Assembly (NCBI RefSeq): GCF_050587365.1
Contig: NZ_JBOBFV010000003.1
Coordinates: 372,001 to 436,000, forward strand
Reading direction: 5' to 3'
Source: Plantibacter auratus
GTDB lineage: Bacteria > Actinomycetota > Actinomycetes > Actinomycetales > Microbacteriaceae
Length of the DNA stretch: 64,000 bases
Of the stretch, positions 16,087 through 24,066 are shown piece by piece; the stretch's first letter is position 1; every line of letters begins with the position of its first letter. The notes under the pieces were generated by a model. It had not been told where the DNA came from and searched no databases. It was given only the letters and a program-made list of their open reading frames with translations. A program made the position numbers and the translations under genes.

Positions 16087-17945
16087 ACGCGCCCGAACTG
16101 GAGGGGACGATGACCTCGACCCAGGCCCCGGCGGCCACCAGCACACCGAGCCCGGTGCTCTTCGAGGCGCTCGCCGCGCTCGGCAGCAGCGCAGACGACC
16201 CGTTCATCCCGGCTGACGCGCCCTTCAGCCCCGAGCAGCGGGTCTGGCTCGCCGGATTCCTGGCGGGGGTCCGCTCCAGCGCCATCGATGTCACCGACGC
16301 CGGTGGCCGGACACCGCAGCTCGCCCTGCACGTGCTCGTCGGGACGCAGACGGGCACCGCGGAGGCCATCGCAGAGGATCTCGGCCGAGCCGCCTCCGGC
16401 TACGGTGTGGCGGTGACGACGATCGGACTCGACGACGTCGAGGTGGACCGGCTCCCGGCGATGGGACACGTCGTCGTCATCACCTCCACCTACGGCGAAG
16501 GGGAGATGCCCGACAACGCCGAACTGTTCTGGGAGACGCTCCAGGCGAGCACCGCACCACGCCTCGACGGCCTGAAGTTCTCCGTGCTCGCGCTCGGCGA
16601 CTCCGGATACGACGGGTTCTGCCAGGCGGGCAAGCTCATCGACACGCGTCTGGAGCAGCTCGGCGCGGAACGCATCCTCGCGCGCGTGGACTGCGACGTC
16701 GACTACGAGGAGCCCGCCGCGGCGTGGACCACGCAGGCCCTGTCGCTCTTCGGCGCCCTCGCCCCGACGGACGCCGATGCCGCATCCGCTCCCGCGCCGG
16801 CCGCCAAACCGGCGAAGAAGCCCGGCCGCACGCGTTCACCGTGGACCCGCAAGACGCCGTACGGCGCGACCCTCGCCGTCAACCGCGTCCTCTCCGGGCC
16901 GGCCTCGTCGAAGGAGATCCGGCACTACGAGTTCGACCTTGCCGACAGCGGCATCGAGTACGCGGCGGGCGACGCCCTCGGCGTCATGCCGAGCAACGAC
17001 CCGGCGCTCGTCGATGCCATCATCGCCGAACTGGATGCGAGCGCGGACGAGTCCGTCGACGGCTCGACCCTGGCGGACCGGCTCACCCACGGGTTCGAGA
17101 TCCGGACCCCTTCGAAGGACCTCGTGGCCGAGCTCGCCGACCGCGCGCCCGACTCGGAACTCGCGGGCATCCTGGCGCTCGCCCAGGCGGAGACGCTCGA
17201 CTCCTGGTTGCGCGAACGGGACATCCTGGACCTCCTGCGCTCCACGTCCGTGCGGTTCGACGCCGAGTCGCTCCTCGACGTCCTGCGTCCCCTCCAGCAC
17301 CGCGCCTACTCGATCTCGTCCAGCCCGCTGGCTGCCGACGGGCGGGTGCACCTCACCGTGGCGAGCGTCCGCTACGCCGTCGGTGACCGGGCCCACGGGG
17401 GCGTCGCGTCGACGCACCTCGCCGACCGGGTCGCCGAGGGCGGGACGAGCGGGATCTTCGTCTCGGCCAACGCCGGCTTCCGGGTGCCGTCGGATGACGA
17501 TGCGCCGCTCATCATGGTCGGCCCGGGAACCGGGATCGCGCCGTTCCGCTCGTTCCTGCAAGAGCGCCGCGAGCGCGGGGCCATCGGTCGGAACTGGCTG
17601 TTCTTCGGCGACCAGCACCGGGCGCACGACTTCATCTACGAGGACGAACTGGGCGAGCTGCTCACCGGAGGGGTGCTGGACCGTCTGGACCTCGCGTTCT
17701 CCCGCGACCAGCGAGAGAAGGTGTACGTCCAGACCCGGATGCGCGAGAACGGCAAGGAGCTCTACGCCTGGCTCGAGGAGGGCGGCCACTTCGCCGTCTG
17801 CGGTGACGCCTCACGGATGGCGAAGGACGTCGACCAGGCGCTGCACGAGCTCATCGCCGAGCACGGCGGGCGTTCGACGGAGGCCGCGGCCGAGTACGTG
17901 CACACGCTGAAGCGCGAGAAGCGCTACATCCGCGACGTGTACTGA
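16083..17945 (+). CDS. CysJ-like NADPH diflavin reductase
   Basis: The 620-aa protein resembles sulfite reductase flavoprotein alpha. An N-terminal helical extension (about 1-75) precedes a flavodoxin domain (VGTQTGTAEA at about 87-96, TSTYGEGEMPDN), a linker rich in Ala/Pro/Lys, an FAD domain (RAYSISSSP at about 407) and an NADPH domain (GPGTGIAPFRSF, CGDASRMAKDVD), ending in the conserved aromatic tail RYIRDVY. Such enzymes pass electrons from NADPH through FAD and FMN to a partner. No sulfite reductase hemoprotein is nearby; the only candidate partner is the GltB-like protein upstream, whose stop codon overlaps this start. Partner choice is inference. Confidence 0.85.
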   Translation: MNAPELEGTMTSTQAPAATSTPSPVLFEALAALGSSADDPFIPADAPFSPEQRVWLAGFLAGVRSSAIDVTDAGGRTPQLALHVLVGTQTGTAEAIAEDLGRAASGYGVAVTTIGLDDVEVDRLPAMGHVVVITSTYGEGEMPDNAELFWETLQASTAPRLDGLKFSVLALGDSGYDGFCQAGKLIDTRLEQLGAERILARVDCDVDYEEPAAAWTTQALSLFGALAPTDADAASAPAPAAKPAKKPGRTRSPWTRKTPYGATLAVNRVLSGPASSKEIRHYEFDLADSGIEYAAGDALGVMPSNDPALVDAIIAELDASADESVDGSTLADRLTHGFEIRTPSKDLVAELADRAPDSELAGILALAQAETLDSWLRERDILDLLRSTSVRFDAESLLDVLRPLQHRAYSISSSPLAADGRVHLTVASVRYAVGDRAHGGVASTHLADRVAEGGTSGIFVSANAGFRVPSDDDAPLIMVGPGTGIAPFRSFLQERRERGAIGRNWLFFGDQHRAHDFIYEDELGELLTGGVLDRLDLAFSRDQREKVYVQTRMRENGKELYAWLEEGGHFAVCGDASRMAKDVDQALHELIAEHGGRSTEAAAEYVHTLKREKRYIRDVY

Positions 17946-17966
17946 GGCGCTCCTCGACCGGTCCCG

Positions 17967-17998
17967 GAGCCTGTCGAAGGGCGCGCCTCGACAGGCTC
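17967..17998. terminator. Palindromic repeat between convergent genes
   Basis: GAGCCTGTCGA (17967-17977), ten-base loop and TCGACAGGCTC (17988-17998) form an 11-bp hairpin between the reductase and purK stops. The arm belongs to the dispersed repeat seen at 23811-23995, 25348-25690 and 38446-38463. Confidence 0.6.
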
Positions 17999-18007
17999 GG
18001 CGTCCGG

Positions 18008-19153
18008 TCAGGCGTTCTCGGCGCCGAGCAGCGCTGCGGCGGCACGTGCCTCGTACACGACGTCGTCGAGGTCGTCGCCCGCGACGTTGACGTGGCCGAC
18101 CTTGCGCCCGGGGCGCGGGTCCTTCCCGTAGTTGTGCACCTTCGCCACCGGGTGCGCACCGAGGACCTGCGGGTAGCGGTCGTCGAGCGTCCCCTCGGCA
18201 GGCCCGCCGAGCACGTTCACCATGACGGTCCAATCGCGGTGGCAGCCCGTCGAGCCGAGGGGCAGGTCGAGGACGGCGCGCAGGTGCTGCTCGAACTGGC
18301 TCGTGACGCTGCCGTCCTGCGTCCAGTGCCCACTGTTGTGCGGACGCATGGCGAGTTCGTTGATGAGCAGGCGGTCGTCGTCGGTCTCGAACAGTTCGAC
18401 GGCCAGGACGCCTGTCACCCCGAGCGCGGTCGCGACGGTCACGGCGATCTCCTCCGCGGTGTCGGCGAGCCGACCAGCCGAGCCGGGCGCCGGAGCGATG
18501 ACCTCGCTGCACACCCCACCGAGCTGCACGGTCTCGACGACGCGCCATGGCACCACCTCGCCGGACGGGCGCCGGGCGACGAGCTGGGCGAGCTCGCGCC
18601 GGAACGACACCAGCTCCTCGACGAGCAGTGCTCCGCCGTTGGCATCCTCGGAGAGCGCCGTGAACCAGTCGTCGACCTCGTTCGGTCCATGGACGACACG
18701 GACGCCCTTGCCGTCGTAGCCACCACGCGGCGTCTTCACGACGCCCTTCCCGCCGTGCTCGGCGAGGAAGGCCGCAAGCTCCTCCTGATCGTGCACGCGC
18801 GCCCAGTCGGGCACCGGCAGTCCGAGCTCCGTCAGGCGTTCGCGCATGAGCAGCTTGTCCTGGGCGACGGCGAGCGCGTCCGGTCCCGGGTGCACCTGCA
18901 CACCGGCGTCGACGAGTGCCCGCAGGACGTGCTGCGGCACGTGCTCGTGGTCGAAGGTGATGACGTCGACCGTCTCGGCGAAGGCGAGCACCGTGTCGGC
19001 GTCGCGGTAGTCGCCCACCTCGACGGTCGCGAGCCGGGCGGACATGCCCTCCTGCTCGGCGAGCACGCGGATGTCGAGCCCGAGGTTCACGGCCGCAGGC
19101 ACCATCATCCTGGCCAGCTGACCGCCGCCGATCACTCCGACGCGAATGCTCAT
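18008..19153 (-). CDS. purK: 5-(carboxyamino)imidazole ribonucleotide synthase
   Basis: PurK (381 aa) is an ATP-grasp enzyme that carboxylates AIR to N5-CAIR. It begins with VGVIGGGQLARMMVPAA, contains TFDHEHVP, VKTPRGGYDGKGV of the ATP-binding domain, and the C-terminal ELFETDDDRLLINELAMRPHNSGHW segment. ATG 19153 is chosen because GGAG stands about seven bases upstream and the family starts there. It follows the PH-domain gene by 130 bp on the same strand. Its partner PurE is at 371-892. Confidence 0.96.
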   Translation of the reverse strand: MSIRVGVIGGGQLARMMVPAAVNLGLDIRVLAEQEGMSARLATVEVGDYRDADTVLAFAETVDVITFDHEHVPQHVLRALVDAGVQVHPGPDALAVAQDKLLMRERLTELGLPVPDWARVHDQEELAAFLAEHGGKGVVKTPRGGYDGKGVRVVHGPNEVDDWFTALSEDANGGALLVEELVSFRRELAQLVARRPSGEVVPWRVVETVQLGGVCSEVIAPAPGSAGRLADTAEEIAVTVATALGVTGVLAVELFETDDDRLLINELAMRPHNSGHWTQDGSVTSQFEQHLRAVLDLPLGSTGCHRDWTVMVNVLGGPAEGTLDDRYPQVLGAHPVAKVHNYGKDPRPGRKVGHVNVAGDDLDDVVYEARAAAALLGAENA

Positions 19154-19282
19154 GGGTTCACTCCAGCTCTCCGGCGACCGGCCGGCGGGTCTCGTTTCGG
19201 CAGGCGGGACGGGCGGATCCGGAGGCGGATCGGCGGGTGCCCCGACTCGAACATCGTACCGGCCGGGCGCGCCCCGCACCGG

Positions 19283-19840
19283 TCAGCGTCGGACCGGTGG
19301 CTGCTGCATCGGAGGCGGTGCTGCCGGGTACGGCGCGGCGATGCTCTGGTTCTCCGCGACGAGCTCGTGCAGGGCGTTCTGGACGAGGACCGCACCGGGC
19401 ACGTCCCTCAGGACGACCGGCACCTCGCCACCGCTCGTCACCCGGACGTTGCCGCTCCCGAAGGCGCTCTGCACCCAACTCTTGTGCACCGTGATGCCGT
19501 AGCCGCGGGCGTGGTAGAGCTCCTGGCGCGTCCGCACGAAGAACCCGCGACGGACGATCAGTCGCCGGGTCGTGATCACGTAGCGGACCGACAGCCAGGC
19601 GATGAACGGCAGGACGCAGGCGACCAGCACGATCACCCCGCCGCCGATCAGGACGGCCCAGTTCTGCCACTCGAGGTCGAACGAGCCGAAGAAGTACGCA
19701 CCGGCGCCGCTCACCGCGATGAGCAGGAGGGCGGGGAGCAGGAGCCGCCGGGCATGCGGACGCAGGCGTGCGACCACACGTTCGGTCGCCGCCGCGGGAG
19801 GAGCCGGCCTGCCCGGCCCCGTCATACCGGGATCAGCCAT
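19283..19840 (-). CDS. PH-domain membrane protein
   Basis: The 185-aa protein has two hydrophobic helices (about residues 34-52 and 62-85) followed by a bacterial PH (bPH2-type) domain: RYVITTRRLIVRRGFF, ELYHARGYGITVHKSW and GNVRVTSGGEVPVVLRDV, ending in a Pro-rich tail. Similar small proteins sit beside purK in many actinobacteria; the function is unknown. ATG 19840 follows AAGAAT (19847-19852) by six bases; the GGGAG next to the ATG is too close to serve as a ribosome binding site. Confidence 0.8.
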   Translation of the reverse strand: MADPGMTGPGRPAPPAAATERVVARLRPHARRLLLPALLLIAVSGAGAYFFGSFDLEWQNWAVLIGGGVIVLVACVLPFIAWLSVRYVITTRRLIVRRGFFVRTRQELYHARGYGITVHKSWVQSAFGSGNVRVTSGGEVPVVLRDVPGAVLVQNALHELVAENQSIAAPYPAAPPPMQQPPVRR

Positions 19841-19846
19841 ACTCCC

Positions 19847-19852
19847 ATTCTT
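19847..19852 (-). promoter_or_regulatory. -10 element of the PH-domain gene
   Basis: AAGAAT on the minus strand ends six bases before ATG 19840. It would drive the PH gene and purK. Confidence 0.35.
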
Positions 19853-19929
19853 AGCAGTCGCGGGAACCCGCCGCCTGCTCCCACCCCGCCCGTCGGCGAT
19901 CCCGAACATCCGTGCATCGGCCGCCCGGC

Positions 19930-19935
19930 TAGCAT
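19930..19935 (+). promoter_or_regulatory. -10 element of the EI24 gene
   Basis: TAGCAT ends six bases before GTG 19942, predicting a leaderless transcript. Confidence 0.45.
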
Positions 19936-19941
19936 GAAGGC

Positions 19942-20754
19942 GTGAAACCGGCCGAGAGCACCGCACCGACGGCGCAGCACCCCGGCGTGGTCGGGTCGTT
20001 CCTCGAGGGGATCGGCATCCTCTTCGGCGGGTTCCGCCTCTGGGGCACCTCGCCGAAGCGCATGCTGCTCGGCATGGTCCCCGCCGCGATCGTGGGCGTC
20101 GTGTTCATCGCGTTGCTCGTCCTCCTCGGCGTCAATGCCGCCACGATCGTCGACTGGGCGACACCGTTCGCCGACACCTGGGACGAGCCGTACCGCTCGT
20201 CCATCCGGGTGGCCGCCGCGGTGGCGTTGGTGGCCGTCGCCGTCGTGGTGATGCTGTACGCCTACGCCGCAGCGACGCTCCTCGTCGGCGATCCCTTCTA
20301 CGAGCGGATCTGGGCCGACGTCGAACGCACCCTCGGCGACGCCCCTCCGGAGTCGGGTGAGTCCGCCTGGCGCGGACTCCTCACCGGTGTCACCCGGGCA
20401 CTCGGCCTGCTCCTGCTCACCATCCCGACGGCGGCCGTCCTCTTCCTCCTCGGCTTCGTCCCGGTGATCGGCCAGACGGTGGTCCCGGTGCTCGGGCTCG
20501 CCGTGAGCGGTTGGTTCCTCGCCCTCGAACTGACGGGCTACGCGTTCGACGCGAGGGGGTTGTCGTTGCGCGACCGCCGCCAGGTCCTCGCCAGGAGACG
20601 CGCCCGCACCCTGGGCTTCGGGATGACGGTCGCGGTCCTCTTCCTCGTGCCGGTCCTGTCCGTGCTGGTCATGCCGGCAGCCGTCTCCGGCGCGACGGTG
20701 CTCGCACGCCGGTCCCTCAGCGAACAGGCGGGAACGCTCAGCGCACGTGCGTGA
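19942..20754 (+). CDS. EI24-domain (CysZ-like) membrane protein
   Basis: The 270-aa protein has four hydrophobic regions (about residues 43-63, 90-113, 150-195 with a Pro break, and 228-250) and the EI24/CysZ features GDPFYERIWADVE and SGWFLALELTGYAFDARGLS, with a basic RDRRQVLARRRARTLGFG segment. CysZ relatives carry sulfate; most actinobacterial members are uncharacterised. Start GTG 19942 is set by the upstream -10 and the lack of any other start. Its 3' end overlaps the birA 3' end by 17 bp. Confidence 0.82.
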   Translation: MKPAESTAPTAQHPGVVGSFLEGIGILFGGFRLWGTSPKRMLLGMVPAAIVGVVFIALLVLLGVNAATIVDWATPFADTWDEPYRSSIRVAAAVALVAVAVVVMLYAYAAATLLVGDPFYERIWADVERTLGDAPPESGESAWRGLLTGVTRALGLLLLTIPTAAVLFLLGFVPVIGQTVVPVLGLAVSGWFLALELTGYAFDARGLSLRDRRQVLARRRARTLGFGMTVAVLFLVPVLSVLVMPAAVSGATVLARRSLSEQAGTLSARA

Positions 20755-21529
20755 CGTCGCCGGCCGCCACCGCGACCGGCGCACCACCGTCGGTCGGTCG
20801 GACGACGAGCCGCCCGTCCGCGTCGATCCGCTCGGCCGTGCCGGTCAGGACGTCGCCGCCGGGGAGCTCCACCCGCACCGAGCTGTCCAACGTCACGCAT
20901 CGCTCGGTGACCGCCGCTCGGAGCCCACTGGCCTCGGCGTCACCGGACGCGGCCAGGTAGGCGTCGTACAGGGCGCCGAACGCACGCAGGTAGCCGACGA
21001 GGACGGTGTCCGGGTCAGGATCGGCGAGCCCGGCGAGCGCGAGCGAGGTGGACCGGTCGGTCGGCAGTTCCTCGGCACGCTGACGGAGGTTGACACCGGT
21101 CCCGAGGATCACCGCGTCCCCGCTCGGCAGCAGCTCGGCGAGGATGCCGGACACCTTCCGACCGCCGATGAGCACGTCGTTCGGCCACTTCACGTCGGCG
21201 GGCACCCCGAGCTCCCGGAGCGATTCCGCGAGCGCCGCACCCGCGAGGAGCGGGAGCCAGCCGTAGGCCTGCAGCGGGAGCGGATCACCCGTCGGAGTGA
21301 CCGGCCGGAGCAGGACCGAGACGGCGAGAGACGTGCCGGGTGGCACCGTCCACACGCGACCGAGGCGGCCTCGTCCCCCGCGCTGGTCGTCGGTGAGGAC
21401 CACCGAGCGGTCGGGCCACGCGTCGCCGCCGTCCTCGCGCACGCGTCGGGCGAGTTCGTCGTTGGTGGAGCCGGCGTGGGCGAGGATCTCGAGGCGTGGC
21501 ACGAGGGCGGCGGTGAGGGGCAGATCCAT
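20738..21529 (-). CDS. birA: Biotin--[biotin carboxyl-carrier protein] ligase
   Basis: The 263-aa enzyme attaches biotin to BCCP through biotinyl-AMP. It shows AGSTNDELARR, the biotin loop QRGGRGRLGRVW, KWPNDVLIGGRKVSGILAE and GTGVNLRQ, with a small C-terminal beta domain. There is no N-terminal helix-turn-helix, so it is the monofunctional class and not a repressor. Its neighbour accD and the BCCP-bearing subunit at 30855 are the likely clients. TAGGGT at 21536-21541 is six bases before ATG 21529. Confidence 0.93.
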   Translation of the reverse strand: MDLPLTAALVPRLEILAHAGSTNDELARRVREDGGDAWPDRSVVLTDDQRGGRGRLGRVWTVPPGTSLAVSVLLRPVTPTGDPLPLQAYGWLPLLAGAALAESLRELGVPADVKWPNDVLIGGRKVSGILAELLPSGDAVILGTGVNLRQRAEELPTDRSTSLALAGLADPDPDTVLVGYLRAFGALYDAYLAASGDAEASGLRAAVTERCVTLDSSVRVELPGGDVLTGTAERIDADGRLVVRPTDGGAPVAVAAGDVTHVR

Positions 21530-21535
21530 GGCACA

Positions 21536-21541
21536 ACCCTA
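21536..21541 (-). promoter_or_regulatory. -10 element of birA
   Basis: TAGGGT on the minus strand ends six bases before ATG 21529. Confidence 0.45.
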
Positions 21542-21656
21542 CTGAGGCCGGTCGTCGGCGCCTGCGTCGCCCGCCGGCACGCTTGGACGATGCCGACAAC
21601 GGATCGGCGCGCCGCTTGTACCCGATCGTCAACGGGTCGGCCGGGGGACCACCGGG

Positions 21657-21662
21657 TAAGGT
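21657..21662 (+). promoter_or_regulatory. -10 element of accD
   Basis: TAAGGT ends six bases before GTG 21669, so the accDE message is predicted to be leaderless. Confidence 0.45.
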
Positions 21663-21668
21663 GAAAGC

Positions 21669-23270
21669 GTGACCGACGAAACCACCTCCGGCCCTGACCT
21701 GTACACGACGGCCGGGAAGCTCGCCGACCTCAAGAACCGCTATCACGAGGCCGTGACGGCGAGCGGCGAAGCCGCCATCGAGAAGCAGCACAAGAAGGGC
21801 AAGCTCACCGCGCGGGAGCGCATCGAGCAGCTGCTCGACCACGGCAGCTTCGTCGAACTCGACGAGTTCGTGCGGCACCGCACGACCGCCTTCGGCATGG
21901 ACCGCTCACGGCCGTACGGCGATGCCGTCGTCACCGGCACCGGCACCATCCACGGCCGCCAGGTCGCCGTGTACTCGCAGGACTTCACCATCTTCGGCGG
22001 TTCGCTCGGCGAGGTCGCCGGCGACAAGATCATCAAGATCATGGACCTCGCATTAAAGACGGGCGTCCCGATCATCGGCATGCTCGACTCCGGCGGCGCG
22101 CGCATCCAGGAGGGCGTCGTCGCGCTCGGCAAGTACGGCGAGATCTTCCGACGCAACACGCAGGCCTCCGGGGTCATCCCGCAGATCTCCATCATCATGG
22201 GTCCGGCGGCCGGCGGCGCCGTCTACTCCCCCGCGCTCACCGACTTCGTCATCATGGTCGACAAGACGAGCCAGATGTTCGTCACGGGCCCCGACGTCAT
22301 CAAGACCGTCACGGGCGAGGACGTCGGCATGGAGGAGCTGGGCGGCGGGTACACGCACAACACCCGCTCGGGCGTCGCCCACTACCTCGCGAGCGACGAG
22401 CCGGACGCCCTCGACTACGCCCGCACCCTCGTCGGCTTCCTGCCCGACAACAACCTGTCCGAGGCCACGGTCTTCGACGTCGAGGTGGAGCTGGAGACGA
22501 CGGACGAGGACCGCCGACTCAACACCCTCATCCCCGACTCGCCGAACCAGCCCTACGACGTGAAGACCGTCATCGAGCACGTCGTCGACGACGCCGACTT
22601 CCTCGAGGTCCAGCCGCTCTTCGCCCCGAACATCGTCATCGGTTTCGCGCGCGTCGAGGGACGGTCGGTCGGCGTCATCGCCAACCAGCCCTCCCAGATG
22701 GCCGGGACGCTCAACATCGAAGCGGGCGAGAAGGCGAGTCGGTTCGTCCGGTTCTGCGACGCGTTCAGCATCCCAATCCTCACCCTGGTCGACGTCCCCG
22801 GCTACCTGCCCGGCACCGACCAGGAGTGGACCGGCGTCATCCGCCGCGGCGCGAAGCTCCTCTACGCCTACGCCGAGGCCACGGTGCCCCTGGTGACCGT
22901 CATCCTGCGGAAGGCCTACGGCGGCGCCTACATCGTCATGGGCTCGAAGCAGCTCGGGGCCGACATCAACCTCGCCTGGCCCACGGCCGAGATCGCGGTC
23001 ATGGGTGGGCAGGGTGCCGTCAACATCCTGTACCGCGGCGAGATCAAGCGGGCCGAGGAGGCCGGCGAGGACGTCGCCGCCGTGCGCACGCGCCTCGCGA
23101 ACGAGTACACCTACAACGTGGCGAGCCCGTTCCTGGCCGCCGAGCGCGGCGAGCTGGACGGCGTCATCGAGCCGGCTGCCACGCGGGTCTCGGTCATCAA
23201 GGCGCTCCGTGCACTCCGGACGAAGCGTGCGAGCCTGCCCGCCAAGAAGCACGGGAACATCCCGCTGTGA
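21669..23270 (+). CDS. accD: Acyl-CoA carboxylase beta subunit (carboxyltransferase)
   Basis: The 533-aa protein transfers the carboxyl group from biotin to acetyl- or propionyl-CoA. It has both crotonase-fold halves of the AccD5/PccB type: KGKLTARERIEQLLDHGSF, DSGGARIQEGV and GPAAGGAVYSPAL in the N half; DVPGYLPGTDQEW and RKAYGGAYIVMGSKQLGAD in the C half; and the C-terminal KHGNIPL. Whether it prefers acetyl- or propionyl-CoA depends on one residue in the acyl pocket that I did not resolve. It overlaps accE by four bases (GTGA). Confidence 0.95.
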   Translation: MTDETTSGPDLYTTAGKLADLKNRYHEAVTASGEAAIEKQHKKGKLTARERIEQLLDHGSFVELDEFVRHRTTAFGMDRSRPYGDAVVTGTGTIHGRQVAVYSQDFTIFGGSLGEVAGDKIIKIMDLALKTGVPIIGMLDSGGARIQEGVVALGKYGEIFRRNTQASGVIPQISIIMGPAAGGAVYSPALTDFVIMVDKTSQMFVTGPDVIKTVTGEDVGMEELGGGYTHNTRSGVAHYLASDEPDALDYARTLVGFLPDNNLSEATVFDVEVELETTDEDRRLNTLIPDSPNQPYDVKTVIEHVVDDADFLEVQPLFAPNIVIGFARVEGRSVGVIANQPSQMAGTLNIEAGEKASRFVRFCDAFSIPILTLVDVPGYLPGTDQEWTGVIRRGAKLLYAYAEATVPLVTVILRKAYGGAYIVMGSKQLGADINLAWPTAEIAVMGGQGAVNILYRGEIKRAEEAGEDVAAVRTRLANEYTYNVASPFLAAERGELDGVIEPAATRVSVIKALRALRTKRASLPAKKHGNIPL

Positions 23271-23518
23271 GCACCGGCACCGAGCCGAGCACGACCGAGC
23301 CGTCGTCGATCGATCTCCGGATCGAGCGCGGTACCCCCACCGATGAGGAGCTCGCGGCACTCACCGCGGTGCTGAGCGTGGCGATCGCCGAACAGGCGCT
23401 GCGCGACGCCGACACCGCCCCGGCACCTCGCGTCCCGTCGACGTGGGAGCGGACGAGGCGGAACCTCCGCACGGGGATCACCGTGGGCCCAGGACACTGG
23501 CGCGCGTTCACGGGCTGA
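23267..23518 (+). CDS. accE: Acyl-CoA carboxylase epsilon subunit
   Basis: The 83-aa product starts at GTG 23267 inside the accD stop. Its conserved patch IERGTPTDEELAALTAVL and the C-terminal basic/Trp end STWERTRRNLRTG match actinobacterial epsilon subunits, which bind the beta subunit and raise complex activity. The extra residues at the N-terminus are Ser/Thr/Glu-rich and poorly conserved in the family. Confidence 0.85.
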   Translation: MSTGTEPSTTEPSSIDLRIERGTPTDEELAALTAVLSVAIAEQALRDADTAPAPRVPSTWERTRRNLRTGITVGPGHWRAFTG

Positions 23519-23583
23519 GCCGTCTCGACGGAGGACTCACGCCGGTTGCCCCTCGCGGCGCGCGGTGCTGTCCCCCATTCGTG

Positions 23584-23785
23584 TCCTCCATAGTGCCGAC
23601 TGTTGGGGGTACCCCTGATGGAGGATCATCATTCTCGAAAGTTGCGTCTCATCGAGACCACTTCACCAGCTCCTGCTCCATCTAGGGTAAGCGGGCAGGA
23701 GTTCGGGGGCGGGTCAGAGCGGTATTCGGGTTACCGCTCTGACCCACGAACGTCACGGAGGGCCAGCATCGGGTGCTGGCCCTCC
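23584..23785 (+). ncRNA. Candidate structured RNA downstream of accE
   Basis: The 548-bp gap between accE and the DUF222 gene holds stacked hairpins: TCCTCCAT (23584-23591) pairs with ATGGAGGA (23618-23625) around GGGGTACCCC (23606-23615); TCTCGA (23633-23638) pairs with TCGAGA (23652-23657); a perfect 14-bp stem is at 23711-23724/23732-23745; and a terminator hairpin lies at 23757-23785. TAGGGT at 23693-23698 could start a short RNA of about 85 bases covering the last two hairpins. Alternatively this is the 3' untranslated region of accDE. No Rfam family was recognised. Confidence 0.35.
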
Positions 23786-23788
23786 TTT
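23757..23788 (+). terminator. Strong terminator after accDE / candidate RNA
   Basis: GGAGGGCCAGCA (23757-23768), five-base loop, TGCTGGCCCTCC (23774-23785), then TTT: a perfect 12-bp stem with a short T run. Confidence 0.8.
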
Positions 23789-23810
23789 CGTTCGTCCAGG
23801 ACCTGGCACG

Positions 23811-23995
23811 TCGACAGGCTCAGTGATCGTGCGAGCTGTGCTCGGATGTGTCCGGCTCATGCGCTCGTCGAAGTGCACACGAGGAACCTCCCGCTCCGGC
23901 GACCTTCTCCGGTCCCTGAGCAACCCCCTCTGGTCCCTGAGCAACCCCCTCCGGTCCCTGAGCAACCCCCTCCGGTCCCTGAGCTTGTCGAAGGG
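23811..23995. repeat. Palindromic-repeat copies with a 21-bp tandem
   Basis: One copy TCGACAGGCTCAGTGA is at 23811-23826. Three 21-bp units beginning GGTCCCTGAGCAACCCCCTC start at 23911, 23932 and 23953 and run into a fuller copy, GTCCCTGAGCTTGTCGAAGG, starting at 23975. The tandem looks like a truncated repeat head that multiplied. Confidence 0.75.
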
Positions 23996-24066
23996 CCCAC
24001 GAGCAACTTCCACAACCAACTCGACTCGGCATCTGGAATGTCAGTGGTTCATGGTGGACTTGTTCC

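Noticed and set aside
10450..16146. Long minus-strand frame of 1898 codons antisense to the GltB-like gene
   Set aside because: Composition is repetitive Arg/Val/Glu/Asp shadow of the real gene, with no recognisable domain.
16083..17945. Assimilatory sulfite reductase operon
   Set aside because: Only the flavoprotein-like gene is present; no CysI hemoprotein, cysH, cysD or cysN gene lies nearby.
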